Below, piece after piece: positions 1 through 8,743 of a stretch of DNA of 41,032 nucleotides (position 1 is its first letter; each line of letters begins with the position of its first letter). The position numbers and the translations under genes were made by a program. A model generated the notes under the pieces. That model was not told the DNA's origin, did not search any database, and saw nothing but the letters and a program-made list of their open reading frames with translations. Source of the stretch: an uncultured Alphaproteobacteria bacterium. Lineage in GTDB: Bacteria; Pseudomonadota; Alphaproteobacteria; HIMB59; GCA-002718135. Where the stretch lies: contig CABXJB010000004.1 in the NCBI GenBank assembly GCA_902512415.1, positions 1 through 41,032 of the forward strand, in the 5' to 3' direction.

Positions 1-569
1 AGTTTATTTTGATACAAGAGTGGTAGGGTGTTCATCATTGTTTTTTTACCAAGATTTATAAGATTTAGAGTTAAATCATCGCTGTACATGTTTTTATCAA
101 GTAAAAAACTCTCCTGCATGAGAATATCTCCTGCATCTAGTTTTGGAGAAATGTTAATTATGCTGATTCCTGTTTTCTCATCACCTGCCAACAATGCATG
201 CTCTATAGGAGCCGCCCCTCTCCATCTAGGTAATAAAGAAACATGAATATTAATACATCCATATTTAGGAATATTTAATAATTGTGTAGGTAAAATTATA
301 CCATAGGCAACAACAATAATTAAGTCTGGATCTAAATGTTTAGTTTGCTTTATAACTTTATCATCAATTGTAGTGGGACAATAAAGCTCTAAACTATTTT
401 TTTTTGCTATTTGATGTACTTCACTCTCCTCAATACACATACCTCTATTTTTTTTTCTTGGAGGCTGTGTAAACACACCAACTATATTTAAATTATTTTC
501 AATCAAAGTATTTAAATGTTGAGCAGCTATATTAGGTGTGCCCATAAAAATTATTTTTTTATCATTCAT
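1..569 (-). CDS. fmt: Methionyl-tRNA formyltransferase, N-terminal part (cut by window edge)
   Basis: This reading frame is absent from the ORF track because its stop lies outside the window. Translating the minus strand from 569 gives MNDKKIIFMGTPNIAAQHL, the Rossmann-like start of formyltransferases. Further on come a GIILP stretch, then INIHVSLLPRWRGAAP (the conserved N-H-S/LLP..RG catalytic region, here with HVSLLP) and GISI..SPKLDAGDIL. The enzyme formylates initiator Met-tRNA in the cytoplasm. About 189 of the usual 300-315 residues are present. The ATG directly follows the def stop codon, so the two genes form the usual def-fmt pair, whose products add and remove the formyl group. The identification is secure; the C-terminal domain cannot be assessed. 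Confidence 0.95.
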   Translation of the reverse strand, partial: MNDKKIIFMGTPNIAAQHLNTLIENNLNIVGVFTQPPRKKNRGMCIEESEVHQIAKKNSLELYCPTTIDDKVIKQTKHLDPDLIIVVAYGIILPTQLLNIPKYGCINIHVSLLPRWRGAAPIEHALLAGDEKTGISIINISPKLDAGDILMQESFLLDKNMYSDDLTLNLINLGKKTMMNTLPLLYQNK

Positions 570-1076
570 TTATTTTTTTATATTTTGTATTTTTTTTACT
601 TTTTTTATTAACATGTTTCTTTTTAAAGAAGATAAATAATCAACAAATAATTTTCCTGATAAATGATCTATTTCATGCTGTAAAATTCTTGCCTCATATC
701 CATCTATTTGCTTCTTTATAGTTTTATTATTTTCATCAATATATTCTAACACAATATCTTTTGGTCGTTCTACATCTGCATATTGTTCTGGTAAAGATAA
801 ACATCCCTCTTCCATTACAACGGTTTCTTGAGAATATTTAATAATTTTAGGATTAAACAAAATATAATTAGATTTTTTATTATTTTCCTTATCTTCGAAG
901 TTAATGGTAACAATTTGCTTTAAAATTCCAACTTGATTTGCTGCCAATCCAACTCCAGGTGCTTTAATCATAGATTTCATCATAAGATTAGCAGTTTTAA
1001 TATCTTCAGCTGTTACAGAATTTAATTTTTTTGCTTTTTGACGTAAAATTGGATGTGGAACTAATAATATTTCCAT
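570..1076 (-). CDS. def: Peptide deformylase
   Basis: Removes the N-formyl group from nascent proteins in the cytoplasm using a bound metal ion. All three family motifs are visible: GVGLAANQ (residues 41-48), EGCLSLP (90-96, metal-ligand Cys92) and HEIDH (134-138, two His ligands and the catalytic Glu). Its 168 residues are normal for the family. The first residues MEILLVPHPILRQKA match the standard N-terminus, which supports the ATG at 1076. It is separated by 8 bp from recR upstream and abuts fmt downstream, so it is probably co-transcribed with both. Confidence 0.97.
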   Translation of the reverse strand: MEILLVPHPILRQKAKKLNSVTAEDIKTANLMMKSMIKAPGVGLAANQVGILKQIVTINFEDKENNKKSNYILFNPKIIKYSQETVVMEEGCLSLPEQYADVERPKDIVLEYIDENNKTIKKQIDGYEARILQHEIDHLSGKLFVDYLSSLKRNMLIKKVKKIQNIKK

Positions 1077-1084
1077 AAGTGCAA

Positions 1085-1684
1085 CTAGATAATTTTTTTT
1101 CTAGATTGGAAAGCGGTGTTTAGTGTATTCTCATCTAGATAATGCACCTCACCTCCTATTGGTATTCCTTGTGCTAATCGTGTTACTGTTAAATCCTTAA
1201 ATGTTTCTAATTTATCAGCAATTACATGTGTTGTGGTTTGTCCTTCCATTGTTGTACTTAATGCTAATATTACTTCTATAATTTCATTTTCTTCTATTCT
1301 TTTTAAAAGTTTAGTTATTGTAAGTTCTTCTGTACCAATACCATTTATTGCTGATAAAGATCCTCCTAAAACATGGTATAGACCTCTATAAAAACCGATT
1401 CTCTCAAAAGTCCACAAATCTGACACATCTTCAATAATACAAATTGATTTTTTATCTCTATTAGAATTTGAGCAAATATTACAAGGGTTAATCATATCAA
1501 CATTCCCACAATTAGAACATTCAATAATTAATTTATGAGAAGATTCTAAGGTTTGCAATAAGGGTAATAAAGAGCGATCCTTATTTTTTAAAAGATAAAG
1601 AGCGATCCGTTGAGCTGAACGTCTTCCTAAACCAGGTAATTTAGAAATATCTGTTATCAATTTTTCTATTGCAGATCCTTCCAT
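1085..1684 (-). CDS. recR: Recombination mediator protein RecR
   Basis: RecR works with RecO (and RecF) to load RecA on gapped DNA. Domains in order are a helix-hairpin-helix (LPGLGRRSAQRIALYLL, about 16-32), a four-cysteine zinc motif (Cys56, 59, 68, 71 in CSNCGNVDMINPCNIC), a Toprim domain beginning near residue 80 (ICIIEDVSDL) and the C-terminal Walker-B-like region. The length of 199 aa is typical. It follows ybaB with a 4-bp gap; dnaX-ybaB-recR is a widely conserved order. A short N-terminal extension, MEGSAIEKLITDISKLPG, agrees with the start at 1684. Confidence 0.97.
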   Translation of the reverse strand: MEGSAIEKLITDISKLPGLGRRSAQRIALYLLKNKDRSLLPLLQTLESSHKLIIECSNCGNVDMINPCNICSNSNRDKKSICIIEDVSDLWTFERIGFYRGLYHVLGGSLSAINGIGTEELTITKLLKRIEENEIIEVILALSTTMEGQTTTHVIADKLETFKDLTVTRLAQGIPIGGEVHYLDENTLNTAFQSRKKII

Positions 1685-1688
1685 TTTA

Positions 1689-2012
1689 TTAAAAAGGTAA
1701 TTTCATTCCTGGAGGTAGTGGTAATCCACCTGTAACCGACTTCATCTCTTCTTGCGCTGCTACCTCACCTTTTTGTTTAGCATCGTTAATAGCAGCAACG
1801 ATTAAATCTTCTGTTATCTCTTTATCTTCAGGTTTAAGTAAACTTTCATCGAGATTAATTCTTTTTATTTCTCCTTTTGCAGTAGCAATAACTTTTACAA
1901 CACCGCCTCCAGAGACTCCTTCAACTTCAATAGAATTAAGTTTTTCTTGTGCATCTGCCATTTTTTTTTGGAGTTGTTGAGCTTGCTTCATCATATTGCC
2001 TATATTAACCAT
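1689..2012 (-). CDS. ybaB: YbaB/EbfC nucleoid-associated protein
   Basis: Small DNA-binding dimer of the YbaB/EbfC family. The signature is the N-terminal MxNIGNMMKQAQQLQKKMADAQ helix, followed by a beta-sheet with EGVSGGGVVKV and a conserved proline-rich tail GGLPLPPGMKLPF. It has 107 aa, normal for the family. The start is well supported: the ATG shares one base with the dnaX stop (TAATG), and a strong Shine-Dalgarno (GGAGGT) lies inside the last dnaX codons. This implies translational coupling to dnaX. The exact cellular role of the family is only partly known. Confidence 0.95.
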   Translation of the reverse strand: MVNIGNMMKQAQQLQKKMADAQEKLNSIEVEGVSGGGVVKVIATAKGEIKRINLDESLLKPEDKEITEDLIVAAINDAKQKGEVAAQEEMKSVTGGLPLPPGMKLPF

Positions 2013-3697
2013 TATACCTCCTGTTGCTTTTCAGTATCAGTTTCGTCCAATGTTTCATCAATAGTATCTGTAATATCAGTTATAGAATGAATACTCAAAC
2101 CTGGAAGAGTCTCTAAAATTTTTTTTATTTCTGGATGATTTTTCATAATTTTTATTTCATTCTGTTGATTGACCACATCTTCTTCGCTCAAAGAACTACC
2201 TACATTGCTATCTGATGAATGAATTTGCCATATTCTCCCGGTCCACTTTGAAATAAGTTTTGCTACATTACGATTAAAGTGTGGGTCCCTTATAGATGAA
2301 GTATTAATAGTAACTTCACCTTCTTTAAATGAAATTAATTTTACTGAATTATATAACTGAGTATGAAGCAATGCCTCTCTATTCTTATAAAAATAATCTA
2401 CAAATTGTCTAAAATTAGAAATATGTACTAACAAATTATTTGACATTTCATTCAAATTCGATGAATCAAAATTATTCGTATTACTTTTTATACTATTTTT
2501 TTTTTTAACTATTATGTCTTTAGTTTCTGATTTAGCTTGATTAATTTCTCTTGTAGGATTTTTCTTATTTGGTTCTTCTGGATGAGGATTATTACTTATA
2601 TAAATTAGTCTTATAATTATCATTTCCCCATGCTGATATAGATGAAAGCCATTTTGTAATTCTTGAAAACCTTTGAAAAGTACTTGCCACATCATACTAA
2701 GAGAGTTCATTGATAGTTGATTGGCAAAATCATTTCCCTTTACTCTATCTAGCTCAGGAATGGAAATATCGTTTTTTATATCTGGTGAAATTTTAATTTG
2801 AGTGATGGAATGTACTGTATTTAATAATTCTTCAAAAACCATTAAAATATCGGCTCCAGAATTATATAAGTCTCTAAATACAGCTAATGATTCAGAAGCT
2901 AAACCTTTACTTATATGTCCAAGAAGATCATAAATTTTTCCTCTATCTGCAAGTCCTAACATATTAGTGACTGTCTTAGCAGTAACAGTTGTGTTGTTAT
3001 TTATAATTGCTTGATCTAATAAACTTAAAGAATCTCTAACAGAGCCATCACCCGCTCTTACTAAAAGAGCAATTGCATCATCATCTATTTTCACTTTTTC
3101 TAGTTCTGAGATTTTTTTAAGATGTTGGCTTAAATTTTCCGACTCAACTCTTTTAAGATCAAATCGTTGACATCTAGATAAAATCGTAACAGGAATTTTT
3201 TTGACCTCGGTAGTAGCAAAAATAAACTTAACATGTTCTGGAGGTTCTTCTAAAGTTTTTAGTAAAGCATTGAAGGCGCTTTTTGAAAGCATATGAACTT
3301 CATCAATAATAAATATTTTAAATTCACTATTTACTGGCTTGTACTTGACGTTATCGATAATCTCCCTAACATCATCAACTCCAGTTTTACTTGCAGCATC
3401 CATTTCAATAACATCTAAATTATGATCAGATCTGATTGATTTACAGGAATCACAGTTTCCGCATGGTTCACAGGTATTTACTTTCTTACTCTCGCAATTC
3501 AAGCTCATAGCAATTAATCTTGCAGTTGTTGTTTTGCCAACCCCGCGCACACCTGTTAACAGATAAGCATTTGCAATTCTATTACTCGTAATTGCATTGG
3601 TTAGAATTTGAACTAACGTTTCTTGTCCTATTAAATCAGCAAATGTTTGAGGTCTGTATTTTCTTGCGAGTACTTTATATTCTATATTTTCAGTCAT
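2012..3697 (-). CDS. dnaX: DNA polymerase III subunits tau and gamma
   Basis: Clamp-loader ATPase of the replisome. The AAA+ domain carries Walker A (GVRGVGKTT, about 49-57), a zinc module (cysteines 68, 76, 79, 82, 85), Walker B with DEVHML (about 132-137) and an SRC sensor/arginine-finger motif (ILSRCQRF). Domain III follows, then a low-complexity linker around 370-420 and a tau-specific C-terminal domain. Its 561 aa are close to the tau size range. The linker contains an 11-base A tract at about codon 398, annotated separately, which could generate a short gamma-like form. The gene lies just downstream of the SRP RNA gene and is probably read through from it. Confidence 0.96.
   Translation of the reverse strand: MTENIEYKVLARKYRPQTFADLIGQETLVQILTNAITSNRIANAYLLTGVRGVGKTTTARLIAMSLNCESKKVNTCEPCGNCDSCKSIRSDHNLDVIEMDAASKTGVDDVREIIDNVKYKPVNSEFKIFIIDEVHMLSKSAFNALLKTLEEPPEHVKFIFATTEVKKIPVTILSRCQRFDLKRVESENLSQHLKKISELEKVKIDDDAIALLVRAGDGSVRDSLSLLDQAIINNNTTVTAKTVTNMLGLADRGKIYDLLGHISKGLASESLAVFRDLYNSGADILMVFEELLNTVHSITQIKISPDIKNDISIPELDRVKGNDFANQLSMNSLSMMWQVLFKGFQELQNGFHLYQHGEMIIIRLIYISNNPHPEEPNKKNPTREINQAKSETKDIIVKKKNSIKSNTNNFDSSNLNEMSNNLLVHISNFRQFVDYFYKNREALLHTQLYNSVKLISFKEGEVTINTSSIRDPHFNRNVAKLISKWTGRIWQIHSSDSNVGSSLSEEDVVNQQNEIKIMKNHPEIKKILETLPGLSIHSITDITDTIDETLDETDTEKQQEV
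2496..2506 (-). other. A11 homopolymer, candidate slippage site for the gamma form of DnaX
   Basis: In the dnaX message, GTT is followed by eleven A residues and then TAGTATAAAAAG. The zero frame reads V-K-K-K-N-S. One extra A (or a -1 shift) gives AAA AAA AAA AAA TAG, an immediate stop. One A fewer (or a +1 shift) gives ATA GTA TAA, a stop two codons later. Both alternative frames would yield a protein of about 401-403 aa ending in the linker after domain III, the position where gamma ends in known dnaX genes. Slippage itself is inference by analogy with Thermus thermophilus dnaX, where transcriptional slippage on an A tract makes gamma. Confidence 0.5.
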
Positions 3698-3706
3698 AAT
3701 TATAAA

Positions 3707-3792
3707 GAAGGTTTAAGACCCGGATAAACTTGGTACAGCTGCTTCTTTTCAGACCTGACTGGATTAACAAGGTATTCGCCCTCAAACCTTCC
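3707..3792 (-). ncRNA. ffs: Small signal recognition particle RNA (4.5S RNA)
   Basis: Minus-strand RNA that partners with Ffh to deliver membrane proteins. The conserved apical part is present: TCAGGTCTGAAAAGAAGCAG, i.e. helix 8 with a GAAA tetraloop closed by UCU/AGA, flanked by the AGG / AGCAGC asymmetric-loop strands that bind the Ffh M domain. The ends pair over about 11 bp (GAAGGTTTGAG with CTTAAACCTTC, one G-U), giving an 86-nt single hairpin, typical of the short Gram-negative form. It sits 9 bp before dnaX, the usual alphaproteobacterial location. There is no T-rich terminator between it and dnaX, so read-through is likely. The ends are accurate to a few bases. Confidence 0.93.
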
Positions 3793-3798
3793 AAAACT

Positions 3799-3804
3799 AC
3801 TATA
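3799..3804 (-). promoter_or_regulatory. Probable -10 box for ffs (and dnaX operon)
   Basis: Reading the minus strand, TATAGT ends 7 nt before the predicted first base of the SRP RNA, the expected spacing for a sigma-70 -10 element. No convincing -35 hexamer stands out in the T-rich stretch upstream. The assignment rests on the -10 match and position only. Confidence 0.4.
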
Positions 3805-3847
3805 TCATTAAAGATTGAAAAAATAACTTGTGATTTATGTTTTATGT

Positions 3848-4687
3848 TTATTTTTTCCTGAATTTAGACTTTTTATAGACACCTAAGACTTTAATCTCTT
3901 TACAAAAAAATTTCATTTCCTCAAAAGCTAATTTAACTGAATTATCTTCTGGATGTCCTTCAAAATCAATATAAAATTGGGCAACATCAAAGCCTTGTGG
4001 ATGAATGTAACTCTCTAATTTAGTTATATTTATGCCATTACTAGCAAATCCTCCAAGACATTTATACAAAGATGCAGGAATGCTTCTCACAACAAATACA
4101 AGTGTTGTTAAAAGATCACTCTCAGTAGATTCTATTTTAGTCTTATTTTTTGACATAACTAAAAACCTAGTCACATTATATTGAGCATCTTGAAAATTAT
4201 CTTCAAGAATCTCTAAATTATAAATTTCTGCAGCGAGAGTGGATGCAATAGCGGCATCTTCTTTTTTATTAAGTTGTGATATCTTTTTAGCAGAACCTGC
4301 AGTGTCTGCTGCTACAACCATTTCCTTGTTCAGTTTTATTATTTTGTTTCTACACTGTGCAATACCCTGCTCATGACTATGTATTCTTTTTATGTCATTT
4401 ATTTTAGCTCCAGGTATAACTAATAGATTGTGTTTTACTTCTAAAAAATACTCTCCAATAATGTTGAGATCAGAATCAGGTATCAACCTTTGCGTGTCTG
4501 CAACTCTTCCAGCTTGAGAATTTTCAATTGGAACTAATGCAATGTCAGCTTTATCATTTCTTACACATGCAAACATTTCTTCAAATGTTGCACATGGAAC
4601 ACTTTTGGCTTCTGGAAAAACATTTTTTCCAGCTTGCTCGCTGTAAGCGCCATTAACTCCCTGAAAGGCAAAATTATTGGTTTTCAT
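3848..4687 (-). CDS. pheA: Prephenate dehydratase
   Basis: Converts prephenate to phenylpyruvate in phenylalanine synthesis. The periplasmic-binding-protein-like catalytic part begins FQGVNGAYSEQAG and ends with the catalytic TRF motif (173-175 in VTRFLVMS). It is followed by an ACT regulatory domain (about 193-270). The phenylalanine-binding motifs are variants: ASLY in place of GALV-type, and ESYI in place of ESRP. It is a stand-alone dehydratase of 279 aa without a chorismate mutase domain. Its start overlaps the end of kdsB by 14 bp, so the two are translated from one message. Confidence 0.95.
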   Translation of the reverse strand: MKTNNFAFQGVNGAYSEQAGKNVFPEAKSVPCATFEEMFACVRNDKADIALVPIENSQAGRVADTQRLIPDSDLNIIGEYFLEVKHNLLVIPGAKINDIKRIHSHEQGIAQCRNKIIKLNKEMVVAADTAGSAKKISQLNKKEDAAIASTLAAEIYNLEILEDNFQDAQYNVTRFLVMSKNKTKIESTESDLLTTLVFVVRSIPASLYKCLGGFASNGINITKLESYIHPQGFDVAQFYIDFEGHPEDNSVKLAFEEMKFFCKEIKVLGVYKKSKFRKK

Positions 4688-5411
4688 CTCTATTCTTTAA
4701 AATATTTTCTATTAACATTAAATCTTCCAATGTATCTACACTAATTGGCACATTTTCTACATAGGTTATTCCGATTTTAAGGCCCGCATCAAGTGCTCTT
4801 AGTTGCTCTAATTTTCTTTCTATTTCATTTTTAGAAGTGGGTAAGGAGACAAATCTTTTTAGAGCAATTGGCTTAAAACTATAAATCCCAACATGCTGAT
4901 AAATATTTGTTAGCTTTTTTTTTGAAGATTTAAAAAAATCTATACTTTCACCAACAACTCCTGATTTTTTCCAATCTATAGAAACTTTAGTAATGTTTTC
5001 ATTTTTTTCTTCATCACTTGATATGTCAGTTGCAATTGTGCCAATCTCATATCCATTTTCTAAAGGTATATTTACTCTTTGGATGTTGATAGAATCAATC
5101 AAGGGCATATCTCCTTGAAGATTAATAATACTTTCATAATCATCTTTATTTTCTAGCAAACTGAATGCAGCAAAGACTCTGTCTGTTCCCGAAGGTAGTT
5201 TTGGATCAGTCATTATTGCCTTACCACCTTTTGATGTAATCAAATTAAAAACTTCTTCCTCACAACAAGCAACGTAGACATCCCCTAATTTTGAGATAAT
5301 TCCCTGCTTCCAAACTCGCTCTATCATTGGGATTCCATTAATTTTTGCCATAGGCTTATTAGCGAAACGTTGTGAGGCCATTCTGGCTGGTATAATAATT
5401 GCTGTTTTCAT
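4674..5411 (-). CDS. kdsB: 3-deoxy-manno-octulosonate cytidylyltransferase (CMP-Kdo synthetase)
   Basis: Activates Kdo with CTP for transfer to lipid A. The nucleotide-binding N-terminus IIPARMASQRFANKPMAKI has the family pattern (IPAR..S.R.P.K.L). The INLQGDMPLI segment (Q-G-D-x-P, metal/CTP site), a YQHVGIYSF block and the C-terminal GITYVENVPISVDTLEDL are also present. Its 245 aa match the family. The gene heads the kdsB-pheA pair and diverges from the cytochrome c gene across 91 bp. Together with kdsD and lptCAB at the other end of the window it indicates a Kdo-containing lipopolysaccharide. Confidence 0.96.
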   Translation of the reverse strand: MKTAIIIPARMASQRFANKPMAKINGIPMIERVWKQGIISKLGDVYVACCEEEVFNLITSKGGKAIMTDPKLPSGTDRVFAAFSLLENKDDYESIINLQGDMPLIDSINIQRVNIPLENGYEIGTIATDISSDEEKNENITKVSIDWKKSGVVGESIDFFKSSKKKLTNIYQHVGIYSFKPIALKRFVSLPTSKNEIERKLEQLRALDAGLKIGITYVENVPISVDTLEDLMLIENILKNRDENQ

Positions 5412-5502
5412 AAATTATGCAACAATTAAGCCGTATTTAATTTTTTGTTGGACGTTTTCATTTCTATTCATTTCAAAAAAAATCTATATAGATGTTTTAC
5501 AC

Positions 5503-6048
5503 ATGTCTGGACTTGAAGTTAACAAAATTTTGGCTTCCATCATATTAGCTCTTATAGTGGTAAAAGTTATAGGCCATATAGGTGATTTTATCGTTGATGT
5601 TGATAATACAGAAATGCAGCAAACAGCCTATAAAATTGAAGTTCCAGAAACTGTTAACGATGTATCTGGATCAGATTACAAAGAAGAAGTTACAGAACCT
5701 ATCTCATTATTATTAGCAAATGCATCTCTAGATAAAGGGCAAAAAATTTTTAAAAAATGCAGTACATGTCATACATACAAAAAAGAAGGCGCAAATAAAG
5801 TTGGTCCGAATTTATGGAATCTAATTAATAATCCTAAAGCTAAAATAGAAGGTTTTGCCTATTCAAAAGAATTATCTGAATTTGGTGGTCAATGGGGTTA
5901 TGAAGAATTAGCTCAATTTTTGTATAATCCAAAAGAATATATAAAAGGAACTAAGATGAACTTTGCTGGTTTAAAAAAAGTTCAAGATAGAGCTAACTTA
6001 GTATTATTTTTAAGAGAGCAATCTGATAATCCAGCCCCTCTTCCTTAA
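5503..6048 (+). CDS. Membrane-anchored c-type cytochrome (CycM-like)
   Basis: A single uncleaved N-terminal membrane anchor (about residues 8-31, ILASIILALIVVKVIGHIG) is followed by a charged periplasmic linker and a class I cytochrome c domain. The heme site is CSTCH (86-90), and GPNLWNL and the distal ligand Met152 (GTKMNF) follow at normal spacing. Such anchored cytochromes pass electrons from the bc1 complex to terminal oxidase in alphaproteobacteria. The gene lies divergent from kdsB/pheA, a neighbourhood often seen in this class. It is 181 aa, about the size of CycM/cytochrome c552 proteins. The physiological partner is inferred from the family. Confidence 0.9.
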   Translation: MSGLEVNKILASIILALIVVKVIGHIGDFIVDVDNTEMQQTAYKIEVPETVNDVSGSDYKEEVTEPISLLLANASLDKGQKIFKKCSTCHTYKKEGANKVGPNLWNLINNPKAKIEGFAYSKELSEFGGQWGYEELAQFLYNPKEYIKGTKMNFAGLKKVQDRANLVLFLREQSDNPAPLP

Positions 6049-6056
6049 ATTGAATA

Positions 6057-6833
6057 ATGAATAATTCCTATCAGGAATATATAAACTTTGCTAACACTCT
6101 TGCTGATGCGGCAAGCGAAACATCAATGCAATTTTTTAGAACATCTTTAGATATTGATAACAAGAGTGATGAAAGCCCGGTTACAATTGCAGATAAAAAT
6201 ACTGAACTAAAAATACGGTCTATGATAGAAAAAGAATATCCTGATCATGGGATCTTAGGAGAAGAGTTTGATAGCATTAATCCAGATGCAGAATTTATTT
6301 GGGTTATAGATCCTATTGATGGTACTAGAAGTTATATTGCAGGACATAAAGATTTTGGTAATTTAATATCTTTAACACAAAATAAAAAACCAATTATTGG
6401 TATCATTAATTGTCCTGCTCATGATGAAAGATGGGTTGGAATCAAAAACCAAAATACGACGATCAACAAACAATCTACCAAATGTTCTAAAGTAACAAAT
6501 ATTGAAGATGCTTATCTTTTTACTTCTGGACTCTATTTTGATGAACCTCGTTTGAGAAGGGCTGTAGAAAAAATTCAAAAAAAAATAAGGTATTTTAGAT
6601 ATGGTGGTGATTGCTACATGTATGGAATGGTGGCTTCAGGATTAATTGATATTGTTATTGAAGACACCTTAAAAGTACATGATTATATGGCTTTAGTAAA
6701 TGTAATTGAGGGGGCTGGGGGGAAAATTACAGATAAATTTGGTAATGAAATAACTACTGAATCACAAGGAAGTGTAGTAGTTTCTGCTAATGAAGAGCTT
6801 CACTCCAAATTAATTTCATTAATAAATGAATAA
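6057..6833 (+). CDS. hisN: Inositol monophosphatase-family histidinol-phosphatase
   Basis: Mg-dependent phosphatase of the IMPase fold. Metal motifs are GEE (68-70) and WVIDPIDGT (82-90). The second motif reads HDYMALVNVIEGAGG rather than the WD..AG of true inositol phosphatases; the H-D-Y-x-A-L form is typical of the alphaproteobacterial HisN branch that dephosphorylates histidinol phosphate. Its 258 aa are normal. It begins 8 bp after the cytochrome c stop. No other his genes are nearby, so histidinol phosphate as substrate is inferred from family features; a broader sugar-phosphate phosphatase is the alternative. Confidence 0.8.
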   Translation: MNNSYQEYINFANTLADAASETSMQFFRTSLDIDNKSDESPVTIADKNTELKIRSMIEKEYPDHGILGEEFDSINPDAEFIWVIDPIDGTRSYIAGHKDFGNLISLTQNKKPIIGIINCPAHDERWVGIKNQNTTINKQSTKCSKVTNIEDAYLFTSGLYFDEPRLRRAVEKIQKKIRYFRYGGDCYMYGMVASGLIDIVIEDTLKVHDYMALVNVIEGAGGKITDKFGNEITTESQGSVVVSANEELHSKLISLINE

Positions 6834-6873
6834 AATCAATTTAAATTTTATTTAAATTAATTATATTAACCCT

Positions 6874-8703
6874 ATGAAAATTTTAATCTCTGTCTCGACA
6901 ATTTTTATTTTATTAATTTCACAACAACTTTTAGCAAATACTTATGTTTCACATGCAATCGCCATGCACGGAGAACCAAAATATAATGAAGAATTTTTTA
7001 GTGTAGAATATGTGAGCAAGTCTTCAGTTAAAGGTGGAAATATTGTTAGAAGTTCAATTGGAAACTATGATACATTTAATCCCTTCACTTTAAAAGGTAC
7101 TTCAGCTGCTGGTATTGGCCTATTATACGAAAGCTTAACTGTTGGCTCTAGTGATGAAGCATTTACAGAGTACGGACTTTTAGCAAAGCATATAGAGTGG
7201 CCAGATGATCGTTCATGGGTAGCATTTACTCTTAGAGATGAAGCAGTATGGCACGATGGAAAAAAAATCTCTAGTGATGATGTAGTATGGACATTTAATA
7301 CCTTAATGGAAAAAGGACATCCATTTTATAAATATTACTATGGAGATGTAAGTGAAGTTATTAAGATGTCAGAAAAAAAAGTTAAGTTTATATTTTCTAC
7401 AAATACTAATAAGGAATTACCATTAATTGTTGGTCAACTTCCAGTACTTCCGCAACACTATTGGGAAGATAAAAATTTTGAAGAGACAACTCTTGATATT
7501 CCAATTGGAAGTGGCCCCTACAAAATTAAATCTTTTGATGCAGGTAGATCAATTACCTATGAACTTAATGAAAATTATTGGGGTTTTAAAAATAACCTTG
7601 TTCCAATTAAGGTAGGTAAAGATAATATTAGCATCATAAGATATGATTATTACAAAGATAGAGGTGTAGAAAGAGAGGCCTTTAAGTCAGGGGAAATAGA
7701 TTTTTTTTCTGAAAATACGTCAAAAGAATGGGCAACTGGCTATGATATAAGTGCAGTAGAAGAAGGATTGATTAAAAAAGAACTAATATCTCATGAGAAT
7801 CCTCAAGGAATGCAAGCTTTTGCATTCAATACACGTAAAGAAATTTTTAAAGATAAAAGAGTTAGAAAGGCATTATCTTATGCTTTTGATTTTGAGTGGA
7901 CTAATAAGAATTTATTTTATGGCGCTTATAAAAGAACTGATAGTTTTTTTGAAAACTCAGAACTCTCATCAAGTGGACTACCATCAAAAGAAGAACTTGC
8001 TTATCTAAACCCATATATGGATGTACTTCCTAATGAGGTTTTTAATGAACAATATTATAACCCTACAACCGATGGATCAGGCTTCATCAGAAACCAGTTA
8101 CAAGAAGCTACAAAGTTAATTAAAGATGCAGGGTGGATTTTGAAAGATGGTAAGCTAGAAAATTCCAAAGGAGAGCCATTTGAATTTGAAATTTTATTAG
8201 TATCTCCAGCTTTTGAGAGAATTGTATTACCATTTATTGATAACTTAGAAAAACTTGGAATTAAAGCTTCATTAAGAACAATTGATAGCTCACAATATCA
8301 AAAAAGAATTGAAAGCTTTGACTTTGATATGATTGTATTTACTTTTTCACAAAGTTTATCTCCTGGAAATGAACAAAGAAATTTTTGGGGGTCTGATGCT
8401 GCAGATACAAATGGTTCACGTAATGTCATTGGAATCAAAAATGAAATTATCGATAGTCTTATAGAAAAACTTATTAATGCTAAAGACAGAGAAGATTTAA
8501 TTACTATTACTAATGCCCTAGACAGGGTATTGCTATGGAATTATTATGTAATCCCCCAATGGCATATTTCAGCTTATAGAGTATTGTATTGGGATATGTT
8601 TGATCAACCTAAGCAAAAGCCCAAATATTCTCTTGGATTTGATACTTGGTGGATTAATCAAAATAAATTTGATTTTATTAATTCTCAAAGATCTGCAAAC
8701 TAA
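6874..8703 (+). CDS. yejA: ABC importer periplasmic solute-binding protein, YejA type
   Basis: Family 5 extracellular solute-binding protein. An N-terminal signal peptide (MKILISVSTIFILLISQQLLA) is followed by the family pattern GGNIVRS..GNYDTFNPF, then the WHDGKKISSDDVVWTF block near residue 130. The 609-aa length and the GYAxxYD-like features downstream match YejA rather than shorter OppA/DppA proteins. It leads a yejABEF set whose products in other bacteria import peptides, including microcin C. Binding specificity here is inferred. An AT-only inverted repeat (AATTTAAA/TTTAAATT) lies between hisN and this gene and is probably not meaningful. Confidence 0.9.
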   Translation: MKILISVSTIFILLISQQLLANTYVSHAIAMHGEPKYNEEFFSVEYVSKSSVKGGNIVRSSIGNYDTFNPFTLKGTSAAGIGLLYESLTVGSSDEAFTEYGLLAKHIEWPDDRSWVAFTLRDEAVWHDGKKISSDDVVWTFNTLMEKGHPFYKYYYGDVSEVIKMSEKKVKFIFSTNTNKELPLIVGQLPVLPQHYWEDKNFEETTLDIPIGSGPYKIKSFDAGRSITYELNENYWGFKNNLVPIKVGKDNISIIRYDYYKDRGVEREAFKSGEIDFFSENTSKEWATGYDISAVEEGLIKKELISHENPQGMQAFAFNTRKEIFKDKRVRKALSYAFDFEWTNKNLFYGAYKRTDSFFENSELSSSGLPSKEELAYLNPYMDVLPNEVFNEQYYNPTTDGSGFIRNQLQEATKLIKDAGWILKDGKLENSKGEPFEFEILLVSPAFERIVLPFIDNLEKLGIKASLRTIDSSQYQKRIESFDFDMIVFTFSQSLSPGNEQRNFWGSDAADTNGSRNVIGIKNEIIDSLIEKLINAKDREDLITITNALDRVLLWNYYVIPQWHISAYRVLYWDMFDQPKQKPKYSLGFDTWWINQNKFDFINSQRSAN

Positions 8704-8743
8704 TAAGTTAAAAACAGAACATAAATAATATAAAATCATATTT

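Noticed and set aside
28-246. ORF-track entry of 72 aa on the plus strand
   Set aside because: It is a shadow of fmt, whose minus-strand frame carries clear formyltransferase motifs across the same bases.
6838-6858. AATTTAAA/TTTAAATT inverted repeat between hisN and yejA
   Set aside because: Consists only of A and T with a short stem; expected by chance in this composition and followed by no T tract.
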